From Symbiodinium natans (taxonomy: Eukaryota; Sar; Dinophyceae; Suessiales; Symbiodiniaceae), in the NCBI GenBank assembly GCA_905221605.1, contig CAJNDS010000951.1, positions 1 through 40,000 on the forward strand: a stretch of DNA of 40,000 bases, in the 5' to 3' direction. The position numbers were made by a program, and so were the translations under genes. Each line of letters begins with the position of its first letter. The stretch's first letter is position 1. This document shows positions 1-11,680 of the stretch, one piece after another. The notes below the pieces were generated by a model. The model did not search any database. It was not told where the DNA came from and was given only the letters and a program-made list of their open reading frames with translations.

Positions 1-715
1 TGTGCGCACGTGTGCACTTGTGTGTGCACGCGTGTGTGCACGCGTGTGTGTACGCGTGTGTGCACCCGTGTGTGCACGCGTGTGTGCACGCGTGTGTGCA
101 CGCGTGTGTGTACGCGTGCGTGCACACGTGTGTGCACGCGCGTGTGCAGGCGTGTGTGTGCGCGGTGTGCACGCGTGTGTGCACGCGTGTGTGTACTTGT
201 GTGTGCACGCGTGTGTGCACCTGTGTGTGAACGCGTGTGTACACGCGTGTGTGCACGCGTGTCTGTACGCGTGCGTGCACACGTGTGTGAACGTGGCGTG
301 CAGGTGCGTGTGTGCGCGGTCTGCATGCGTGTGTGCACGCGTGTGTGCATGTGTGTGTGCACGCGTGTGTGCACGCGTGTGTGCACGCGTGTGTGCATGC
401 GTGTGTGCATGCGTGTGTGCATGCGTGTGTGCACGCGTGTTGTGCACCCGTGTGCGCATGCGTGTGCACATGCGTGTGTGCACGCGTGTGTGCAGGCGTG
501 TGTGCACGTGTGTGCGCACTGTGTGTGCATGTGTCTGTGTACGCGTGTGTGCATGCGTGGGCCCACGGGTGTGTGCACGCGGGTGTGTGCACGCATGTGT
601 GCACGTGTGTCTGCATGCGTGTGTGTACGCGTGTGTGTAGGCGTGTGTGCATGCGTGTGTGCACGCGCATGTGCACACGTGTATGCACGCGTGTGTGCAC
701 GCGTGTGTGCACGCG
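1..715. repeat. 12-bp alternating purine/pyrimidine satellite (TGTGTGCACGCG type)
   Basis: Tandem array of a roughly 12-bp unit built almost only from alternating pyrimidine and purine bases (TG, CA, CG steps), with point variants such as TGTGTACGCG and TGTGCACCTG. Strict alternation of this kind is the classic Z-DNA-forming composition (known biophysics). It is the reverse-complement orientation of the arrays at 3044-4409 and 6257-7610. Order-specific variants near 150-320 (GTACTTGTG, GTGTGAACG, GTCTGTACG) recur in the same order when the end of those arrays is read on the minus strand, so it is an inverted copy rather than independent drift. Stops are absent in several frames, giving Cys/Val/Arg/His open frames that I do not treat as genes. 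It continues past the left window edge. Confidence 0.95.
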
Positions 716-1087
716 TTCCCCAAACCCTTCAGGGCCTGAAGGGTTTTCCCAAACCCTTCAGGGCCTGAAGTGTTTTTCGAAACTCTTCAGGGCCTGAAGG
801 GTTTTCCCAAGTCCTTCAGGGCCTGAAGGGTTTCCCCAAACCCTTCAAAGGCCCTGAAGAGTTTTCCCAAACCCTTCAGGGCCTGAAGTGTTTTTCGAAA
901 CCCTTCAAGGCCTGAAGGGTTTCCCCCAACCCTTCAGGACCTGAAAGATTTCCCCAAACCCTTCAGGGCCTGAAGGGTTTCCCCAAACCCTTCAGGGTCT
1001 GACGGGTTTCCCCAAACCCTTCAGAGCTTGACCGGGTTCCCCAAACTCTTCCAGGCTTGAAGAGTTTCTTCAATCCCTCCAGGGCCT
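716..1087. repeat. 29-bp palindromic repeat (CTTCAGGGCCTGAAG core)
   Basis: About twelve head-to-tail units of roughly 29 bp, each made of an imperfect palindrome (CCCTTCAGGGCCTGAAGGG) and a spacer of the form TTTCCCCAAA. Each unit could fold as a 9-bp stem with almost no loop. Later units decay (CAGGGTCTGACGGG, CAGAGCTTGACCGG). It separates the inverted Z-type array from the first CCCCCACT tract. Confidence 0.9.
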
Positions 1088-3043
1088 GCCACACCCCCAC
1101 ACCCCCACTCCCCCACGCTCCCACTCCCTCACGCCCCTACACCCCTACTCCCCCACACCCCCACTCCCCCACTCCCCCCACTCCTTACTCCCCCACTCCC
1201 CCCCTCCCTCTCCCACCCACTCCTTCACTCCCCCACTCCAGACCCCCACTCACCCATTCCCTCACTCCCCCACTCCCCCATTCCCCCACTCCGCTCCCCC
1301 GCTCCCCCCCCACTCTCCCACTCCCCCACTCTCCACCCCACTCCCCACTCTCGCACTCCCCCACCCCCACTCCCCCCATTCCCCCGACTCTCCCCACTCT
1401 CCCACTTCCCCTACTCCCTCAATCCCCCACTCATTTACTCCCCCCACTCCCCCCAACTTCCCCCCACTCCCCCCACTCCCTCCCACTCCCCCCAACTTCC
1501 CCCAACTCCCCCCAACTCCCCCCAACTCCCCCAACTCCCCCCAAGCTCCCCTCAGCTCCCCCCAACTCCCCCCAACTCCCTTCCCCACTCCCCCCCACTC
1601 CTCCCCCCCCCTCCCCCACTCCCGCCCCGACTCCCCCACTCCCCCCCACCCCCCCCACTCACTCCCCCCACTCCCCCCCACTCACGCCCCCACTCCCCCC
1701 ACTCCCCCATTCCCACTCCCACTGCCGCGCACATCCCCTCCACTCCCCCCAAACTTCCCCCCTCCTCGCCCCCCCCCTCCCCTCCCTCCCCCCACTTCCC
1801 CCACTCCCCCCCGCCTCCCACTCCATCCACGCCACCCATTCCCCCACTTCCCACTCCCCCCACTCCCTCCCCCTCCCCTCCTCCCCCCCCCTCCCCCCCA
1901 CTCCCCACTCCACTCCCCTCTCCCCCCACTCCCCCCCTCCCTCCAGCCCCCCTCCCACTCCCCTCCCCCCCCCACCCCCCTCCCCGCACTCCCCCCCACC
2001 CCCCACTGCCCCCACTCCCCCCACTACCCCCCACTCCCCACTACTGCCCCGCTCCTCCGCCTTGAACCCCACTCCCCCCACTCCCCCACTTCCCACTCCC
2101 CCCACTGCCCCCCACTCCTCCCATTCCCCCATTCCCCCACTTCCCCCACTCCCCCACTCCCCCCACTCCCCCCACTCTTCCCACTCGCCCACTCCCTCCA
2201 CTCTTCCACTCTTCCACTCCCCACTCTCCCACTCCCCCATGCCCCCACGCTCCCACGCCCCCACGCTCCCACTCCCTCACGCCTACACCCCGACTCCCCC
2301 ACTCGCCCACTCCCCCCACTCCTCACTCCCCCACTCCCCCCACTTCCCCACTCCCCCACTCCCCCCACTCCACTCCAGACCCTCACTCACCCACTCCCCC
2401 GCTCCCCCACTCCCCCACTCCCCCACCCCTTCCCCCTCACCCCCCCACTCCCCCATTCCCCCACTCCCCACTCTCCCACTTCCCCACTCCCCCACTCCCC
2501 CCATTCCCCCGATTCTCCCCACTCCCACTTCCCCTCATTGGACTCCCCCCACCTCCTCCCCCACTCTCCCACTCCCCCACTCCCCCACTCCCCACGCTCC
2601 CCACGCCCCCACTCCCCCACTCCCCTCCGCCACTCAGCCCCACTCTCCTCCCACTTGCTCTCCCCCCCCTCCCCACTTCCCCACTCCCCCACTCCCCCAC
2701 TTCCCCCACTCCCCCTCTCCCCCCCTCCCCTATCCCCCAACTCCCCCACTCTCCCACTCCCCCACTCCCCCACTCCCCCACTCCCCCCACTCCCCCACTC
2801 CCCCACTCCCCCACTCCCCCACTCCCCCACTCCCCCACTCCCCCACTCCCCCACTCCCCCACTCCCCCACTCCCCCACTCCCCCGCTCCCCCGCTCCCCC
2901 GCTCCCCCACTCCCCCACTCCCCCACTCCCCCACTCCCCACTCTCCCCCACTCCCCCACGCCCCCGGCTCCTACCGCCCCCACCGACCCCACCGCCCCCA
3001 CGCTCCGCCACGCCCCCCACTCCCCCACGCTCCCACTCCCTCA
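1088..3043. repeat. CCCCCACT-type C-rich tract
   Basis: Nearly 2 kb of variants of CCCCCACTC. The cleanest stretch is about 2757-2935, where the 8-bp unit CCCCCACT repeats with few changes. On the minus strand this is GGGGGAGTG repeated, a dense G-quadruplex-type sequence (inference from composition). No frame has a stop for long distances, giving Pro/His/Ser/Thr open frames on plus and Gly/Glu/Trp open frames on minus. Composition alone explains them and no domain is visible. Confidence 0.95.
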
Positions 3044-3966
3044 GCACGCGTGCACCCTCGCGTGCACACACGCATGCACACACCCATGCACGCACTGATG
3101 CACACACCCATGCACACACCAATGCACACACCAGTGCACACACATACACGTCTCACACACGCATGCACACACACACCCGTGCACACACGCGTGCACACAC
3201 GCGTGCATACACGTGTGCACATGCGCCTGCACACACGCATGCACACACGCCTACACACACGCGTACACGCATGCATGCACACACGCGTACACAGACACAT
3301 GCACACACAGTGCACACACGCGTGCACACACGCCTGCACACACGCGTGCATACACGCGTGCACGCACGTGTGCACACACGCATGCAAACACGCGTACACG
3401 CACGTGCGCACACACGCGTACACACACGCGTGCGCACACGGGTGCACACACGCGTGCATACACGCGTGCACACACGCGTGCACACACGCGTGCACACACG
3501 CGTTCACACGCGCGTGCACACACGCACGCACACCGCACGCACACATGCCCGCACACGCGCGTTCACACACGTGCGCACGCACGCGTGCAGACACGCGTGC
3601 ACACTCGTGTGTAACTCGTATGCACACACGGGAGCACACACGTGTGCCTACACGCATCCACGCATGCGTGCACCCTCGCGTGCACACACGCATGCACACA
3701 CCCATGCACGCACTCATGCACACACCCATGCACACACCAATGCACACACGCGTGCACACACATACACGCCTCACACACGCATGCACACACACCCGTGCAC
3801 ACGCGCGTGCATATACGTGTGCACATGCGCGTGCACACACGCATGCACACACGCCTACACACACGCGTACACACACGCATGCAGACACACGTGCACACAT
3901 GCGTGCACACACCCGCGTGCACACACCCGTGCGCACACGCATGCACACACGCGTACACAGACACAT

Positions 3967-4012
<46 letters not shown>

Positions 4013-4409
4013 ACACACGCCTGCACACACGCGCGCATATACACGCGTGCATACACGCGTGCACACACGCGTGCACACACGCATGCAAACACGCGTACAG
4101 ACACGTGTGCACACACGCGTACACACACGCGTGTGCACACGGGTGCACACACGCGTGCACACACGCGTCCACACACGCGTGCACACACGCGTGCACACAC
4201 GCGTGCACACGCGCGTGCACAGACACATGCACACCGCACGCACACATGCCTGCACACGCGCGTTCACACACGTGCGCACGCACGCGTACAGACACGCGTG
4301 CACACACGTGTGCACACACGCATACACACACGGGTGCACACACGCGTGCACACACAAGTACACACACGGGTGCACACACGCGTGCAACACGTGCACACAC
4401 GTGTACACA
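3044..4409. repeat. 12-bp Z-DNA-type satellite (CACACGCGTGCA)
   Basis: About 110 units of CACACGCGTGCA and point variants, opposite in orientation to 1-715. It includes a pure CA run at about 3968-4008. A recognisable sub-block (CGCACGCACACATGCC, then ACACGCGCGTTCACACACGTGCGCACG) appears near 3530 and again near 4230, so the array has an internal period of about 700 bp. Only dipeptide-like frames are encoded. Confidence 0.95.
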
Positions 4410-5194
4410 CGTACGCTCCCCCCACCACTCCCCCCACTCCCCCATTTCTCCACTCCCCCCATTCCCCCACTCCCCCCACTCCCCCCACTCCCCCCACTCC
4501 CCCACTCCCCACTCCCCCACTCCCCCACTCCTCAACTCCCCCACTCTCCCACTCCCCCACGCCCCACGCCCCCACGCCCCCACGCCCCCGCTCCCCCACA
4601 CTCCCACTCCCTCACGCCCCTACACCCCTACTCCTCCACACCCCCACTCCCCCACTCCCCCACTCCTCACTCCCCCACTCCCCCCACTCCCCCCTCCCCC
4701 ACGCCCCCTCTCCCACTCCCCCACTCCCCCACTCCCCCCATCCCCCACTCCCCACTCCCCACTCCCCCACGCCCCGCACAACCACCCCCCCAACCCCACT
4801 CCCCACCTCTCCCCCACTCCCCCACCCCCCCCCCACTTCCCCCGCTCCCCCACTCCCCACTTCCCCACTCCCCTATCTCCCCCACTGCCCCACTCCCCCC
4901 TCCCCCTCTCCCCCCTCCCCCCACTCCCCCACTCCCCCACTCCCCCACTCCCCCACTCCCCACGTCCCCCACTACCCCCCCCCTCCCCCACTCCCCCACC
5001 TCCCACTACCCCCACTCCCCCCTACGCCCCCACTCCCCCACGTCCCCCACTCCCCACTCCCCCCTCCCCCACTCCCCCACTCCCCCACTCCAACTCCCCC
5101 ACTCCCCCACTCCACTCCCCCACTCCCCCCACTCCCCCAACCTCCCCCTCTCCCCCACTCCCCCCTCCCCCACTCCCCCACTCCCGCACTCCCC
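4410..5194. repeat. CCCCCACT-type C-rich tract, second copy
   Basis: Same sequence class as 1088-3043. It starts directly at the end of the Z-type array at CGTACGCTCCCCCC. The same junction type (GCTCCCCCCACTCC) recurs at 7608, so the pair of blocks was duplicated as a unit. Confidence 0.93.
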
Positions 5195-5419
5195 CAGGCC
5201 CCTTCCATTTGCTTATAGCACCGCCCAGGCCCTTCCATTTGCTGAAAGCAACGCAGGCCCCTTCCATTTGCAGCACCGCCCAGGCCCCTTCCATTTGCTG
5301 TTAGCACCGCCCAGGCCCCTTCCATTTGCTTAGAGCACCGCCCAGGCCCCTTCCATTTGCTTTTAGCACCGCCCAGGCCCCTTCCATTTGCTTCCATTTG
5401 CTTTTAGCACCGCCCAGGC
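5195..5419. repeat. 31-bp repeat (CAGGCCCCTTCCATTTGC)
   Basis: About seven units of CAGGCCCCTTCCATTTGCT plus a variable trinucleotide plus AGCACCGCC, unit length near 31 bp. Some units are shortened (the third lacks the variable part; the last repeats CTTCCATTTG). A second array of the same unit lies at 5791-6013. No coding evidence. Confidence 0.92.
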
Positions 5420-5790
5420 CCCCACTCCCCCCCACTCCCCCCCACTCCCCCCCTTTTTTTCCCCCCACTCCCCCCACTCACTCCCCCACTCCCCCACTCC
5501 CCCACTCCCCCACCACTCCCCCACTCCCCACTCCCCCACTCCCCCACTCCCCCACTCCCCCACTCCCCCACTCCCCCACTCCCCCACTCCCCCACTCCCC
5601 CACTCCCCCACTCCCCCACTCCCCACTCACTCCCCCCACTCCTCCCCCATCCCCCACTCCCACCCACTCCCTCCCCACTCCCCCACTCCCCCACTCCCCC
5701 ACTCCCCCACTCCCCTTCTCCAAGCCCGCCCAAGTCCAGGTTTCGGGCTCGAAACCCCCCCCACTCCCCCATTCCCCCACTCCCCCACTC
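5420..5790. repeat. CCCCCACT tract with a short unique insert
   Basis: C-rich 8-bp repeat as in the other tracts. At about 5715-5762 it is interrupted by about 45 bp of non-repeat sequence containing GTCCAGGTTTCGGGCTCGAA, which I cannot assign to any feature. Confidence 0.9.
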
Positions 5791-6013
5791 CCAGGCCCCT
5801 TCCATTTGCTCAAAGCACCGACCAGGCCCCTTCCATTTGCTTACAGCACTGCCCAGGCACCTTCCATTTGCTTAAAGCACCCCCCAGGCCCCTTCCATTT
5901 GCTTTTAGCACCGCCCAGGCTTTGCTGAAAGCACCGCCCAAGCCCCTTCCATTTGCTTTAAGCACCGCCCAGGCCCCTTCCATTTGCTTAAAGCACCGCC
6001 CAGGCCCCTTCTC
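5791..6013. repeat. 31-bp repeat, second array
   Basis: About seven more copies of the CAGGCCCCTTCCATTTGC unit, most with AAAGCACCGCC endings. One unit, near 5910-5940, has lost the CCATTTGC part. This shows the 31-bp family has expanded at two places inside the C-rich tract. Confidence 0.92.
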
Positions 6014-6256
6014 GAACCACTCCCCACTCCCCCATTCCCCCCCACTCCCACTTCCCCCCACTCCCCCACTCCCCCCACTTCCCCACTTCCCCACTTCCCC
6101 ACTCCCCTCACTTCCCCACTCCCCCACTCCCCCACTCCCCCACTCCTCCACGCACCCCCACTCTCCCACTCCCCCACGCCCCCACGCTCCCACGCCCCCA
6201 CGACCCTACGCCCCCACGCCCCCACGCCCCCACTCCCCCACGCTCCCACTCCCTCA
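6014..6256. repeat. C-rich tract ahead of the third Z-type array
   Basis: CCCCCACTC variants grading into ACGCCCCC near 6175-6240, ending in CCCTCAGCACGCGTGCACC. The same ending is found at 3036-3055, before the second Z-type array. The junction is therefore duplicated sequence and not a chance boundary. Confidence 0.9.
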
Positions 6257-7610
6257 GCACGCGTGCACCCTCGCGTGCACACACGCATGCACACACCCAT
6301 GCACGCACTCATGCACACACCCATGCACACACCAATGCACACACACGTGCACACACAACGTCTCACACACGCATGCACACACACACATCCGTGCACACAC
6401 GCGTGCACACACGCGTGCATACACGTGTGCACATGCGCCTGCACACACGCATGCACACACGCCTACACACACGCGTACACACATGCATGCACACACGCGT
6501 ACACAGACACATGCACACACAGTGCACACACGCGTGCACACACGCCTGCACACACGCGTGCATACACGCGTGCACACACGTGTGCACACACGCATGCAAA
6601 CACGCGTACACACACGTGCGCACACACGCGTACACACACGCGTGCGCACACGGGTGCACACACGCGTGCATACACGCGTGCACACACGCGTGCACACACG
6701 CGTGCACACACGCGTGCACACGCGCGTGCACACACGCATGCACACCGCACGCACACATGCCTGCACACGCGCGTTCACACACGTGCGCACGCACGCGTGC
6801 AGACACGCGTGCACACACGTGTGTAACTCGTATGCACACACGGGAGCACACACGTGTGCATACACGCATCCACGCATGCGTGCACCCTCGCGTGCACACA
6901 CGCATGCACACACCCATGCACGCACTCATGCACACACCCATGCACACACCAATGCACACACGCGTGCACACACATACACGCCTCACACACGCATGCACAC
7001 ACACCCGTGCACACACGCGTGCACACGCGCGTGCATACACGTGTGCACTTGCGCGTGCACACACGCATGCACACACGCCTACACACACGCGTACACACAG
7101 GCATGCAGACACACGTGCACACATGCGTGCACACACCCGCGTGCACACACCCGTGCACACACGCATGCACACACGCGTACACAGACACATGCACACACAG
7201 TGCACACACGCGTGCACACACGCCTGCACACACGCGTGCATACACACGTGCATACACGCGTGCACACACGCGTGCACACACGCATGCAAACACGCGTACA
7301 CACACGTGTGCACACACGCGTACACACACGCGTGCGCACACGGGTGCACATACGCGTGCACACACGCGTGCACACACGCGTGCACACACGCGTGCACACG
7401 CGCGTGCACACACGCATGCACACCGCACGCACACATGCCTGCACACGCGCGTTCACACACGTGCGCACGCACGCGTACAGACACGCGTGCACACACGTGT
7501 GCACACACGCATACACACACGGGTGCACACACGCGTGCACACACAAGTACACACACGGGTGCACACACGCGTGCAACACGTGCACACACATGTACACACG
7601 TGCACACGCT
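6257..7610. repeat. 12-bp Z-DNA-type satellite, duplicated copy
   Basis: Closely matches 3044-4409 in unit order, including the sub-block CGTGTGTAACTCGTATGCAC found near 3605 and 6819. It differs mainly by point changes and by lacking the long pure CA run present at 3968-4008. This supports a segmental duplication of about 3.2 kb covering C-rich tract, Z-type array and C-rich tract. Confidence 0.94.
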
Positions 7611-8075
7611 CCCCCCACTCCCCCCACTCCCCCCACTCCTCCCATTCCCCCATTTCTCCACTCCCCCCATTCCCCCACTCCCCCCACTCCCCCCACTCCC
7701 CCCACTCCCCCACTCCCCACTCCCCCACTCCCCCACTCCTCCACTCCTCTCTCCTCCCCCCCCCACTCTCCCCACTCCCCCACAGCCCCCACGTCCCCAC
7801 CCCCCTTCCCGTCCATGCTCCCCCACGCTCTCACTCCCTCACGCCCCTCCATTCCCCCTCCCTCACTTCCCCATCCATCCCCACTCCCCCACTCCCCCAT
7901 TCCCCCCTCCCCCACTCCCCCATTCCCTCACTTCCCCACTCCCCCACTCCCCCACTTCCCCACTCCCCCTCTCCCTTACTCCCCTACTCCCCCACTCCCC
8001 CACTCTCCCACTTCCCCACTCCCCCATTCCCCCATTCCCCTTCTCCCCCAGTCCCCCACTCCTCCACTCCTGCTC
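7611..8075. repeat. C-rich tract, third copy
   Basis: CCCCCACTCC repeats becoming mixed with CCATTCCCC. It ends near 8075 in CACTCCTGCTCTTCCGTGTG, after which base composition changes abruptly to T-rich. Confidence 0.92.
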
Positions 8076-8099
8076 TTCCGTGTGTGTACACGCGGTTTT

Positions 8100-9975
8100 A
8101 GCTTTTTTTAAAGATTTTCGAGCATTTTCAAGCATTTCCGAGCATTTCCGACCATTTCCGAGCATTTTCGTAGCATTTTCGAGCTGTTTTTCGAGCAAGT
8201 TCGAGCATTGTCCTACATTTTCGACCATTTCCGATCATTTTCGGGCATTGTCGGATATCTTCCGCATTTGCGAGCATTTTAAAGCATTTTCAACCACGTT
8301 CGAGAATTTTCAAGTATTTTCCAGCATTTGAGGACATGGTTTTAGCCTTTTCAGCATTTTCAAGCATTTCCGACCTTTTCCGACAATTTTCGAGCATTTT
8401 GGTAGCGTTTTCGAGCTTTCGCAAGCGATTGTTGGAGCATTTCCAACATTTGCGAACATTTTCGTCAATTTCCGACTATGTTGGAGTATTGTCGAATATT
8501 TTCTTGTGTTTAAAGCATTTGTGTACATGTCTAAGCATTGTCGAGCATTTGCGCGCATTTTCGAGCATTTTTTCACCATTGTCGATTACATTCGATTATT
8601 TTTTCCAGCATTTTTGATCATTTTCGAGTATTTTGCAGTATTTCCGCACATCTTCATACATTTGCGAGCATTTTTCAACATATTCGAGATCAATTTTGAA
8701 GCTTTTTCAAGAATTTCGAGCAATTTCGAGAATTGTCCCGATAGCAAAGAGTGCTGGGCTGTGCATTTTCAAGCATTTTCGAGCATTTCCGGTCACTTCC
8801 AAGCATTTTGGTAGCATTTTTTAGCTTTTTCGAGCAATTTCGAGCATTGTGCAACATTTTGGAACATCTCCCGGGCATTGTCGGATATGTTCTTGTGTTT
8901 TCTAGCATTTGCGGACATTTCTGATCATTGTCGCGCATTTGCGAGCATTTTCGAGCATTTTGCACCACTTGCGACCATTTTTGATTTTTTTTTAGCATTT
9001 TCGAACATTTTCGAGCATTTTGAAGCATTTCCGAGCTTTTTTGTGCATTTGCGAGTATTTTCGAGAATTTTCAAGCATGTTCGAGAATTTTAGAAAATCG
9101 AAAGCACTTTTTGAGCTTTTTCAAGCATTTTCGAGATTTTTCAAGCATTTGCGAGCATTTTCAAGCATTTTCGAGCATTTTCGATCGTTTCCGATGATTT
9201 CCGAGCATTTTGGTAGCAATTTCCAACATTGTCGAATATTCTCTTGTGTTTTTGAGCATTTGTGTGCATTTCTGACTTTTGCAGCGCATTTTTTTTTGCG
9301 AGCATTTTCGATCATTGTCCACTAGTTTCGACCATTTTCGATCATTTTTGAGCATTTTTTATCATTGTCGAGCAAACATTTTTTATCATTGTCGAGCAAA
9401 CGAAGCATTTCCGTGCATTTTCGTGCATTTGCGAGCATTTTCGAGCATTTTCAAGCACGTTCGAGAATTTTCAAGTATTTTCGAGCATTCGAGAGCCATT
9501 TTTAAGCTTTTTCAAGCATTTTCGAGCATTTTCAAGCATTTTGGAGCATTGCCGACCATTTCCAACCATTTCCAACCATTTCCGAAGATTTTGGTAGCAT
9601 TTTTCAGCTTTTTCGAGCATTTTCGAGCATTTTCGAGCATTTTGTAGCATTGTCGAGCATTTTCCAGCATTTTCAAACAATGTCGAGCATTTTCGAACAT
9701 TTTCAATCGTTTCCGGGAACTTTTTTCGAGCATTTTCGAGCATATGTGAGCATTTCCAAGCATTGCTAAGCATTTTCGAACACTTGTGAGGATGTTCGTG
9801 TTTTTTTTTTCGATCACTTTCAAGCACTTTCGAGCATTTTCGAGCACTTTCGAGCACTTTTCGACTCTTTTCGAGCATTTTCGATTATTCAGGAGCATTT
9901 CCGAGCATTTCCAAGCATTTTCGAACATGGCCAGCATTTGCAAGCGCTGGGTGGTTTTAACATTTTGGAGCATTT
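8100..9975. repeat. 10-bp GAGCATTTTC satellite with phased T-tracts
   Basis: Nearly 1.9 kb of units close to CGAGCATTTT, with variants CAAGCATTTT, CGACCATTTC and CGAGCATTTG. T-runs of 3-5 fall about every 10 bp, one helical turn, the known arrangement for intrinsically curved DNA. A 25-bp piece of the 71-bp minisatellite (CCGATAGCAAAGAGTGCTGG) is embedded at about 8739-8758, showing exchange between the families. Open frames here are short and rich in Phe/Ser/His or Lys/Asn; none has a recognisable domain. Confidence 0.93.
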
Positions 9976-9997
9976 TCGACCATTCCGGAACATTTTA

Positions 9998-10128
9998 GAG
10001 GGGAGGGGGGAGAGGGGGACAGAGGGGGCAGGGGGGAGGGGGGAGGAGGGTGGAGAGGGGAGGGAAGGGAGAGGAGAGGGGAGGGGGGAGGGAGGGGAGG
10101 GGGGAGGGGGAGGGCGGAGGGAGCCTGG
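9998..10128. repeat. Purine-only GGGGAGG tract
   Basis: About 130 bp made almost only of G and A on the plus strand (GGGGAGGGGGGAGAGGGGG style). A homopurine/homopyrimidine tract of this length can form triplex or G-quadruplex structures (established for such composition). It sits between the 10-bp array and the 71-bp minisatellite. Confidence 0.9.
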
Positions 10129-10129
10129 T

Positions 10130-11372
10130 GTCCGATAGCAAAGAGTGCAGGGGGAGGAAACCTTGAAACTAAAGACTGCTGGAGACGGCCCGATAGCAAA
10201 GAGTGCAGGGCCAGGAAAACTTGAAACTAAAGACTGCTGGAGACGGCTGGGGCCTGGTGCCCGGTAGCAAAGAGTGCAGGGGGGGGAAACCTTGAAACTA
10301 AAGCCTGCTGGAGACGGCTGGGGCCTGGTGCTCGATAGCAAAGAGTGCAGAGGGAGGAAACCTTGAAATTAAAGACTGTTGGAGATGGCTGGGGCCTGGT
10401 GCCCGATAGCAAAGAGTGCAAGGGGAGGAAACCTTGAAACTAAAGACTGCTGGAGACGCTGGAGCCTTGGTTCGATAGCAAAGAGTGCAGGGGCAAGAAA
10501 CCTTGAAACTAAAGACTGCTGGAGGCCTGGTGCCCGATAGTAAGGGGGGAGAAACCTTGAAACTAAAGACTGCTGGAGGCGGCTAGTGTTGTCCGACAGC
10601 AAAGAGTGCAGGGCCAGGTAAACTTGAAACTAAAGACTGCTGGAGACGGCTGGGGCCTGGTGCCCGGTAGCAAAGAGTGCAGGGGGAGGAAACCTTGAAA
10701 CTAAAGCCTGCTGGAGACGGCTGGGGCCTGGTGCTCGATAGCAAAGAGTGCAGAGGGAGGAAACCTTGAAACTAAAGACTGCTGGAGACGGCTGGGGCCT
10801 GGTGCCCGATAGCAAAGAATGCAAGGGGAGGAAACCTTGAAACTAAAGACTGCTGGAGACGGCTGGGGCCTTGGTCCGATAGCAAAGAGTGCAGGGGCAA
10901 GAAACCTTGAAACTAAAGACTGCTGGAGGCCTGGTGCCCGATAGTAAGGGGGGAGAAACCTTGAAACTAAAGACTGCTGGAGGCGGCTGGTGTTGTCCGA
11001 CAGCAAAGAGTGCAGGGGCAGGAAACCTTGAAATCAAAGACTGCTGGAGACAGCTGGGGCCTGGTGCCCGGTAGCAAAGAGTGCAGGGGGGGGAAACCTT
11101 GAAACTAAAGCCTGCTGGAGACGGCTGGGGCCTGGTGCTCGATAGCAAAGAGTGCAGGGGGAGGAAACCTTGAAACTAAAGACTGCTGGAGACGGCTGTG
11201 GCCTGGTGCCCGATAGCAAAGAGTGCAAGGGGAGGAAACCTTGAAACTAAAGACTGCTGGAGACAGCTGGGGCCTTGGTCCGATAGCAAAGAGTGCCGGG
11301 GCAAGAAACCTTGAAACTAAAGACTGCTGGAGGCCTGGTGCCCGATTGCAGAGGGAGGAAACCTTGAAACTA
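10130..11372. repeat. 71-bp minisatellite with 403-bp higher-order repeat
   Basis: Units of about 71 bp contain CGATAGCAAAGAGTGCAGGG, then GAAACCTTGAAACTAAAGAC, then TGCTGGAGACGGCTGGGGCC. Truncated units of about 40-60 bp are interspersed. The same ordered set of variants repeats: the unusual CCGGTAGCAAAGAG unit starts near 10262, 10665 and 11069, giving a higher-order period of about 403 bp. Two further diverged copies occur at about 11573-11680. Confidence 0.95.
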
Positions 11373-11680
11373 ATTTTTCAAGCATTTCCATGCATGTTGT
11401 ATCGTTTGCATCATATGTACAAACATTTTCAAAAAAAAACTACAGTGTGTTGAAACAATTTGAGAATCAACCGTTTGGCTGCATGTCCGACCCTTTTTGC
11501 ACTATTTTGGAGCATTATCAAGCATGTTCGAGCCCGTTTAACTCCTAAACCTTAAACTCTAAACCCGAAACCCTGTTGGGACTTGGTGCTCGATAGCAAA
11601 GAGTGCAGGGTAAGAAACCTTGAAACTAGAGACTGCTAGAGACGGCTGAGGCTTGGTGCGCGATAGCAAAGAGTGCTGGG
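11373..11680. other. Mixed transition sequence between arrays
   Basis: Contains a stretch of GAGCATTATC-like units, a unique piece (about 11395-11470), a few telomere-like words near 11538-11575 (CCTAAACC, CTAAACCCGAAACC) and two diverged 71-bp units. I see no gene in it. Confidence 0.75.

Noticed and set aside
1057-5304. Very long Pro/Ser/His/Thr open frame across the C-rich and Z-type arrays, and many like it to 8331
   Set aside because: All of it is stop-free satellite DNA. Several overlapping frames on both strands are equally open and none shows a domain.
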